A DNA stretch of 64,000 nt from Colocasia esculenta (Eukaryota; Streptophyta; Magnoliopsida; Alismatales; Araceae): the NCBI GenBank assembly GCA_014218235.1, contig CM024766.1:52665359-52729358 (forward strand), read 5' to 3'. The position numbers and the translations under genes are program-made. Below are positions 57,115-64,000 of the stretch, piece after piece. The number at the start of each line of letters is the position of its first letter. The first letter of the stretch is position 1. Below the pieces are notes generated by a model. The model was not told the origin of the DNA. It did no database searches and saw only the letters and a list, made by a program, of their open reading frames with translations.

Positions 57115-57570
57115 AATAACTCCGACTTTAGAAAAGTCGAAGTATTGTAATCAATTGATGAACAAATGGGTCATACTCTGACTTTGGAGAAGTCGAAGTC
57201 TTGTATACCTCCGACACTCAAAGTGTTGATGTCCTGATACCGATTGCTTATCAACTGGCTCTTACTCCGACTCTTTAACAGTCGAAGTCTCCGACTTCTG
57301 AAAAATGAAGTGTTGATTGATTTTATCTTACTCCGACTCTTTAACAGTCAAAGTCAGACTTTCTCCGACTTCTAAAAAGTCGAAGTCTTTTCTATTGCAT
57401 TTCACTCCGATTGTTTAAAAGTCAGAATATGATATCGATTGATGAACAAACTTGTTCTACTCCGACTCCCAAGAAGTAGAAGTTTGACATCTATCAATAT
57501 CTCACAACGACTTCTATACAGTTGAAGTATTATTAAATCTCACTCCGACTCCTTAAAAGTCGAAGTATCA
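57115..57570. repeat. Palindromic 'ctccgactt...aagtcgaagt' repeat cluster
   Basis: About eight copies of a small hairpin: 'actccgactt' plus 3-7 bases plus 'aagtcgaagt', e.g. 57,120-57,145, 57,175-57,205, 57,270-57,290 and 57,363-57,390. It lies between ORF3 and the 3' LTR, where Sireviruses have palindromic repeats. Confidence 0.8.
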
Positions 57571-57599
57571 TATATCAACTTCTGTGTACTTGTACTTAA

Positions 57600-59023
57600 A
57601 TAATTTTTATGTATCTGCCATTTCTCACTGAATCTAATAGATCATAATCTTGATTATTTCAATGATTTCCTTTATCCCTTTGGGATCTCTTATGAATAAA
57701 AGTTTCTTATATAATTCTTGCGATTATTTTTCTGCTATCATAATTCAAATATCTTTTTAGCGGGAAAATATTATATTTAATATTATACTCATTTTAAATG
57801 CTCTTTTTAAATCTATAAGATTTGCATACTTGTTGTCTCTCTCACTGTCAGAAAGACAATTCTATCTCTGTTCAACAGATGGACAAGAGTTTAATGTGAT
57901 GGTAGGTATAAGCAGCAAGGGTTATCTGTCAGAGCTCACCTACCACATCTCCTTTCTATCAGAACTTCATGACTTTCAAGAAAAGTCCTTGTATTCTCCA
58001 TACAACTATCTTTCTATTCTTAAATGCTCTAAACAACTGTACATCTAAACTCTTTTCTTCTTTATATATTTTTATCTCACCTACCTCCGAAAGAATGGTA
58101 TATGTGTCTTTCTTGTCCTCCCAGGTATGCAGCTACCACTGAAGCATGTTAAGCCTTCAGTCATGGTATGGAGTCTACAGAACATTTAATGAAGTGTCTT
58201 TCAAGCCTTAAAGCTATCAGCATAGCTTAAAGACGTTGAGACCTCAAGAGCTGAAGATTTAATGAACAACTAAGAAAGCTCATAGTCTCATTACCCAAGA
58301 TTCAAATGGCTATTTTTCAAATGACTACTTTCCAACGTTCAGTTTCAAATGGGAAGCTCAATCTCTGATGTTTATATATGGGAGCTGAAGTTTGGACAAC
58401 ACATCAAGTATGTGAGAACAAGAAGTAAGAAGGAGAGACATACACACTAGAAGATACAACCACACAACCTCACCTTCCATGGAAAATAAAAGAGAAGAGC
58501 TCAAGATCTGAAGAGAACCTGTTGTTCTCAAGCTTCGACTTTCAAGCTCTCCTGATTATTGAGAAGTCTTTTCTTTGAGTGGCCTTCTGAAATTCAAATA
58601 TCTTCAGTCCACTCTCTTAGAGTCAGAAAGAATTTGAGCTTCAATTATTATTTGTATCTATTTCTGATTTCTTCTGTGTTTGCTCTTGTCTTAGCAGATA
58701 CACCTGTGTTATTTTTGTGTAAGATAACCCGCAGGGGGTTTGTTCCCTGCAGTGCCTCCCTTGTGAAGAGAAGACCTACTGGTGTAGATAGTTTTTGTAC
58801 CCCTTGGTAAAGGGAAAACTTGCTTGGGAGCAAGTGGGTTGTAATACCTCTAAGGTTGAGAGAAGGCCAAGTGTTCTTGGCAGTTAGTGAAATCCCAAGA
58901 GGTTGCTTGGGTACCGGATGTAAGACTTCCATGTGGGAAGGGCCAAACCAGGATAAAATCTCTTGTGCAATTGTGTGATTGTTTTCGTCAAGTTCTCACT
59001 TGTTTCACGCACACGACACTAAG
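57600..59023 (+). mobile_element. 3' LTR of the Sirevirus-like element, cut at its end
   Basis: The start is not resolved (no clear polypurine tract). The 3' part (58,700-58,980) has the landmarks of the solo LTR at 2,698-4,784: 'gtgaagagaagacct', 'agtgaaatcccaag' and 'aaccaggataaaatc'. It stops at 59,023 where a gypsy LTR begins, before the C-rich end expected of this LTR type. Confidence 0.6.
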
Positions 59024-62000
59024 TGTAGCACCCCGGAAAATTTAATAAGTAAAAATTTTGAATAAATAGAAATAAATAATTTCCATAATATCAGATTATT
59101 TAAACACATATGTACCTCTATCGTATGTGTTAAAACACAACAAAACATTTCGTAAAAATTATAAATCGACCCCAAACATTATTACTAAATGTTTCACAAA
59201 GAAATTTGTGCCAAGAAAAATCGGATTAGCAAAGTTTAAAGTGTTTCGCGACTTATTATTGTAATTCATGAATAAGTCGAAAAATCATTATCACACGTAC
59301 TTGGATGAGTCAGAAAATTAAATAAAAATCATATACGGACTTCAAATAATATCCTCTAATGACCCATCAAGAAATTTGGGTCAATAAAAATTATTTGGGC
59401 TAGTTTTAAGAGTTATTGTGACCGATTATCCAAATTAGGAAACAAGTCGGAAAACCATTAACACGGAAATACAACGCAACTATAAATTAAATAAAAAATG
59501 TTGGGGAGACTTCCAACATCATATATTAATGACCCAATATTATAATTCGGCCAATGGACAACATTTAGCCCAAAAATCAAATGATGCAAGAAAATGCATG
59601 GAAATTCGTAGCTTAAATAAGCTGAAATTAGAAATAGGTAATTAGAGTTGAATTGGGAAGAGATCTTGCATTCTTGACAACCCAAATACGTGCTTAACTA
59701 TGGTGGGAGGTTTCCTAAAGCCTCACACACTCAATTGGAGGAAGAAATCCTCAAAATAGGAAACTAAAAAGCCAACACTGCAACCCTAGTTTCCTTGTCA
59801 CAATAGGACTCCTAAACACCATGGTTGCTTAAATACTCTCCACCAAACCCTAGGGGATGAAAATATACATTGTTGGGGTCATGGAAGGCTGGTCTTGAGC
59901 ACCCAAGGGAGGAGGAAACTGCCCCAACTCGGAGCTTCTTCCCTGCTGCGTTCTGCTTCAACCTGTGCATACAACCCTTCTTGTGGTCGACCAAAGGTGA
60001 GTCAAACCATAACTAAACCTTGCAAGGATTATACCCCTGGAAAGAGGGTCAAGTCTACATTCTAACCCAACTAGAATGCCCAATTTTTGTGCAGTATACA
60101 TTGAGTATTAAGCGTTCTTCAAACAGTGGTCTGAACAAGGGATTTCTGAAGAATGAAACTTCATCAACACATAAGGTAGGTTTTCTCAGGACAAACCTTA
60201 AAAAATCTTATACCAATGTGTAGAGCATCAACTCTAGTTTCATGTCCAGTTGGTTTCATCGAATTCCAATGAGTAGATTTTGAATTATAGGTGTTTTGCC
60301 AAAGTTGCGCATGTTAGGGTCTTTTCCTATTCAAGTCGATTTATCATGCATCTTGAGGCTATTTAAAATTATTTAAAAATCATAGTTCTCTTCTCTGTCA
60401 TGTTCCCAACAACTTTCATGTTGTGACTTTTGTTCAGAAAGCCCTAGTTTAGGAGTTATAAGCATTACATGAATCGCACCGTGTGTTTCCTGCGCTTTGG
60501 ACGTTTTCGGTCTGCTCCTTGAAACGCGTCCGGTCCCGAGGATGCGTTTCAAGCTACTGGTGTCGCGAGACTGCTGGGTGATGCGACCATCTGAAAGGCA
60601 TCCGAAGACCCTGACGTGATTAAGGCATTCACCCGTCAATGGCCTACGTGGGTCTTCGCGCTCGCTTGGGAGTCAGCGCCGCTCTGAATCGCGGCGACCG
60701 GCCACGACGCGTTTCAAGCCTTTTTCCCGCCCAAGCTTTATTAAATGAATTTCCTTGAATACGTCTGTGTCCCCTGACGCATTTCAAGCATGAAGGTGGG
60801 CACCAGTATGGACGCGATTTTGACTTTTCCCCATTTCTCTGGTTTTCACTGTACACTGTGTTTTAAAGTGCGTCCACTGTGTTGGATGCATATTTACAAT
60901 CTTACCCGAGGTCAGTTTAACATGTTTACAAGTGTATAATTTGTATGTCTTCAGTCTGATCATTACATGATGTCTATTTAATGGCTTAAAAGTGTTTAAC
61001 CCATTTAAAAAGCTTTAATTACAGGAACATTATTCTAATTGCTTTCTTAATGATGTGACCATTCATGTAACTTTTGATTCACTCTTTGTACTGTTCTAGC
61101 TTATTAAAATGATAATTTGTGATCTTAAAATCTTGCATTCCATGTTTAGTTAAAGTGCATAGTTTCTTGTCATGTTATCATGCTAAGTGCTTTCCGCGAG
61201 TTTGAAACCGATAGATTTTGGATTTAGACGCGTACATCACTACACACTTGCACATATAGGCAGCCCTTTCTTGGGGATTTGGAAGCTCTCTATTGGTCAT
61301 TCTGAATCGATAAGACTAGCGACCTTTTCTCTAAGACCTCCGTAAATCTCCGCTCTCCGTGGATTCCCACATGGAGGCCGCGTTGGTTGTACCATTGAAG
61401 TTCCCTGGAGATAGCGTGCACTTCCTCTCTCATCTTGTTCTCATGAGTGTGATTTACAATCTAGACTAAAGCCATTAATATAAAGATCGAACTAAAGTAT
61501 AAATCGTACCATTATGCTGCCAAATTTATCTCTTGACCATTGTTCTCATGAAATCATGTTCAATTTACTTATTACTTGTTCTCATCATCATCATGAACAT
61601 GACAATACACATGCTTACCTATTGAAACTCTCATTGGCCATTATTAATGACTGTGGGTATCTACATTTAAAATTTAAGTGAGATGCTGACCGGGCACGAC
61701 GAGTGTCCAAGGGCTCCAGTCTAGCCTCAATGACGGAGAGTCATAAATATACTATTAACCATGGGGTATAATGATTACTGGCGTTGCATCTACGATGGGA
61801 GTCGTGCGTGCATGATGAATGATAGATACAATAACCACATATACGTGTCCTGGTGTACATTCTTGATGGATCTTTTCTTGGTGTACATTAGTGTCTACGT
61901 GCCTAACTTGTGTTACATGATCATGCTCGTGCGTTCTTGCTTGCTTGCGTGATATGGCCATCCTACATTTATTGCAATTAGTGATATCTTATGTTCTTGA

Positions 62001-62639
62001 CATCAACTGAAATCTTGCGTGCTTGTACGAAGTGAAATATTGCTAGTTCTATCTTGTTATATCCTTCTAGATCTTGTTCTATCATGATTACTCTATCTAG
62101 CTTGTTCATGTATCATGTTTTAATGAGTTTTATTCGTACATACATATCATGACATTCATCGTGCTTACCTAGTTCTAAATTGTTAATAACTTATATCATT
62201 ACCCGCACATTGAGATATAAATCCTACTGGGCTAGTTTGCTCATTCCCTATTTTTAATCATTATAGGTGACTATGACATTCAAGAGGAAGAGCAAGTGGA
62301 GGATGGGAATGCGTCCGAGTGATGAGCGTTCCAAATATGAGTCTATCTATAGATAGTTTATTTTAAGTGTTAGAACGTGTAGTAGAAAGTGAGGTATAAA
62401 ATGTACTTTTCTTTTTATTGAGTCTTAGTCCTGTAATAGTTTCTATTTGGAATACAATGAGTTGAAATTTGAATACAATTTCCATTGAGTTCAATAATTG
62501 GGCCCTATGATGATGTATGTTGTTTTACATTTAGCGCGTGCTAGCTAGAGGCTTATTTGCCGACTGTTCACGTCTCGGGATATCGTCTCGAATTATTTCG
62601 CATTATTAATATCCACTGTGTAATTCTCGGGATGTGACA
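59024..62639 (+). repeat. 5' LTR of the Tekay-like element (3,616 bp)
   Basis: From TGTAGCACC to GGGATGTGACA, followed by the primer-binding site. Such length is usual for Tekay/Del LTRs. A G/C-rich part (60,480-60,880) holds repeated 'gcgtttcaag' words. The frames inside (61,755-61,961 and others) are not genes. Confidence 0.85.
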
Positions 62640-62645
62640 GTTTAG

Positions 62646-62658
62646 TGGTATCAGAGCC
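62646..62658 (+). promoter_or_regulatory. Primer-binding site (tRNA-Met type)
   Basis: TGGTATCAGAGCC, six bases after the LTR end. Standard for plant chromoviruses. Confidence 0.9.
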
Positions 62659-62902
62659 TAGGAATACCAAATAGGATATATGTCTCAGGATTAGGAGATA
62701 CCTATGGAACCTAGGTCATGGAAATTAAATATAGTACCTAGTGAGAATGGGTAGAGACTGGGAATATGATAGAATGAACAAAACACTCCTACCCATTGAC
62801 TCTGATAATGTATCTAGAGACATTAACTGGTTTCTATCCTTTTCTCAGGAACCTTCATAACTCTTACACTCAACTGCAATTGCTCACAACCAGTGGCAAG
62901 CT

Positions 62903-63905
62903 ATGCAAGAAACCATGGATGGATTGCCTCAGGCTTTACAAAATGTGGTTCAGGCTGGAAATCGGGCTGCTGCTGCTGCTAGGAATAGAGTGGGTGATTT
63001 GCACCGCAACTTTAGGAGTTTGAACCACCCTCGCTTCTCTGGATCCCCTGATCCAGACGAAGCAGAGAACTGGCAGGAGGAGATAGAATGGATCTTCCAA
63101 GTCATGCAATTCACTAACAAGGAGAAGGTGGTACTGGCCACTTTTCAATTCACTAAGGATGCCCGAGCATGGTGGAAGGCCACATCGGCCCACCTGTCTA
63201 ATGTTGGCGAACTGGAGTGGGCTAGATTCCTAGAGATTTTCCGAGGAAAGTACTTCTCGGAGAAGGTCAAGGTGAAGAAGGCAGTGGAGTTTACCGCACT
63301 AAAACTGAAAGGAATGTCCATGGCTGAGTATGAGGCTCAATTCGCGCGTCTAGTTGGGTATGCCCCACACCTGGTGGGAACTGAAAGACTGAAGGCAAAC
63401 AGTTTCATGGATGGGCTCAGGCCCATATTCATTGAAAAGCTCGGACCACGCAACATCCAAACCTACACTGAGATGGTCCAAAAAGCTCAACTGGTAGAAG
63501 ACACTATGGCTAAAGTGGAAGGCATAAAGGGGAAAGACATCTCAAAGCCGACCTTCATAAAAAGAGGATCAGTCGATACAATTGGGACTTTCCACAATAA
63601 ACAACAACGAAAGGCCAACCACTAGGAAGGACTATAGCATGGAGAAAAAGATCAAAGTAGAAGAAACAATGACGGTAGAATATTGTAACTTTTGCAACAA
63701 GCCTTGGCACCAAGCGGACAAGTGCTGGAAGAAGGCCGGGGCTTGCCTGCGATGCGGGAGTCATGAACATCGTATACCGAACTGTCCCATGCTAAAAGAC
63801 CAAGCTGGAAGGAACCAAGGAGTGGTAAAGCGTCAAGGACGTGTGAATGCAATAACGCAAGCAGAGCTCCCGGAAGGAGGTATGATTGTTAAACCCCTAG
63901 ACTGA
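62903..63905 (+). pseudogene. gag: Tekay-like gag with two zinc knuckles (frameshifted)
   Basis: Frame 62,903-63,625 carries the retrotrans_gag domain: 'HPRFSGSPDPDEAENWQEEI', 'ATFQFTKDARAWWKATSAHL', 'FRGKYFSEKVKVKKAVEF', 'MSMAEYEAQFARLVGYAP'. A shift between 63,582 and 63,625 moves to 63,582-63,905, with two CX2CX4HX4C knuckles (CNFCNKPWHQADKC, CLRCGSHEHRIPNC) and 'QGRVNAITQAELPEGG', normally just before the protease. It stops at 63,903 instead of running into protease. Capsid and RNA-binding functions are those of the family. Confidence 0.9.
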
Positions 63906-63927
63906 TTTTATGATGTTTTTCTTATTA

Positions 63928-63944
63928 GTACATTTCTAAGTGGG
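63928..63944 (+). promoter_or_regulatory. Polypurine-tract-like sequence soon after gag
   Basis: 'ctaagtggggggagatc' looks like the polypurine tract that sits before the 3' LTR in Tekay elements, yet it comes ~30 bases after the gag stop. No LTR start follows within the remaining ~55 bases. Confidence 0.35.
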
Positions 63945-64000
63945 GGGAGATCATTAAGGAAAGATTAGAAAGGAATAATCTAGTAATTATACCATGGCTC

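Larger units (their letters stand above)
13308..59023 (+). mobile_element. Sirevirus-like Ty1/copia element, base layer of the nest (5' half missing)
   Basis: Four separated blocks read as one copia element in order: 13,308-13,626 (integrase end), 14,574-14,894 (start of RT), 34,112-35,889 (RT, RNase H, start of the 3' region) and 53,783-59,023 (ORF3/envelope-like region, palindromic repeats, 3' LTR). The interrupting elements are a hAT, a solo LTR holding a CACTA, and Tat-2. The 5' LTR, gag, protease and first half of integrase are absent; the left edge is an abrupt fusion to Tat-1. A long post-pol ORF region and palindromic repeats before the 3' LTR point to the Sirevirus group. Confidence 0.8.
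59024..64000 (+). mobile_element. Tekay-like Ty3/gypsy element (5' part)
   Basis: Begins TGTAGCACCCCGG at 59,024, inside the Sirevirus 3' LTR. It has a long LTR, a tRNA-Met-type primer site and a chromovirus-like gag. The rest lies beyond the window. Confidence 0.85.

Noticed and set aside
61755..61961. Small frames on both strands inside the Tekay-like LTR
   Set aside because: Short, non-conserved looking and within an LTR; no coding evidence.

Overview
This window is repeat-dense nuclear DNA of a flowering plant. Every block that could be identified is a transposable element or a piece of one: Ty1/copia and Ty3/gypsy LTR retrotransposons with plant-type primer-binding sites, a CACTA element, a hAT element and several solo LTRs. 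No intact host gene, rRNA, tRNA or CRISPR array was seen. The species cannot be told from the sequence.

Layout. (1) 1-817 is the end of a gypsy-like LTR. (2) 818-~13,307 is a decayed Tat-lineage gypsy element (Tat-1): gag, protease, a G-patch-like linker, RT, two RNase H domains, a dead integrase and the start of an antisense spliced gene. It carries a Sirevirus-like solo LTR with a short-repeat array at ~2,698-4,784. (3) From ~13,308 to 59,023 the base layer is one Sirevirus-like copia element on the + strand (integrase end, RT, RNase H, ORF3/envelope-like region, palindromic repeat zone, 3' LTR). It is split by three insertions: a hAT element (13,627-14,565, perfect 8-bp duplication), a 2.1-kb solo LTR (14,895-34,106) and a complete 17.9-kb Tat element (Tat-2, 35,890-53,777, duplication GTTCT). 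The solo LTR is itself split by a CACTA transposon (16,162-33,285). The CACTA holds a gag-only copia element (20,077-26,489), a solo LTR (30,931-31,743), a TRIM-like LTR and short pieces that resemble captured host exons (an Alba-domain exon, a possible kinase glycine loop). (4) At 59,024 a Tekay-like gypsy element cuts the Sirevirus 3' LTR: 3.6-kb LTR, primer-binding site, gag with two zinc knuckles, then the window ends.

The most interesting system is Tat-2. Downstream of its sense gag-pol it carries two genes on the opposite strand. One is an eight-exon gene (46,344-49,359) whose splice sites can be read directly. It encodes an acidic leader, a plant mobile domain (PMD) and a coiled-coil tail, and is disabled only by one frameshift and one stop codon. 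The other is an uninterrupted 383-codon DUF7745-like frame (49,886-51,037). The older Tat-1 keeps matching exons, one of identical length, so the spliced antisense gene is ancestral to both copies. A composite GGCGGCC...GTGGACGT motif recurs in the LTRs, the leader, intron 1 and upstream of both antisense genes. A conserved hairpin marks the junction of the sense and antisense units in both Tat copies.
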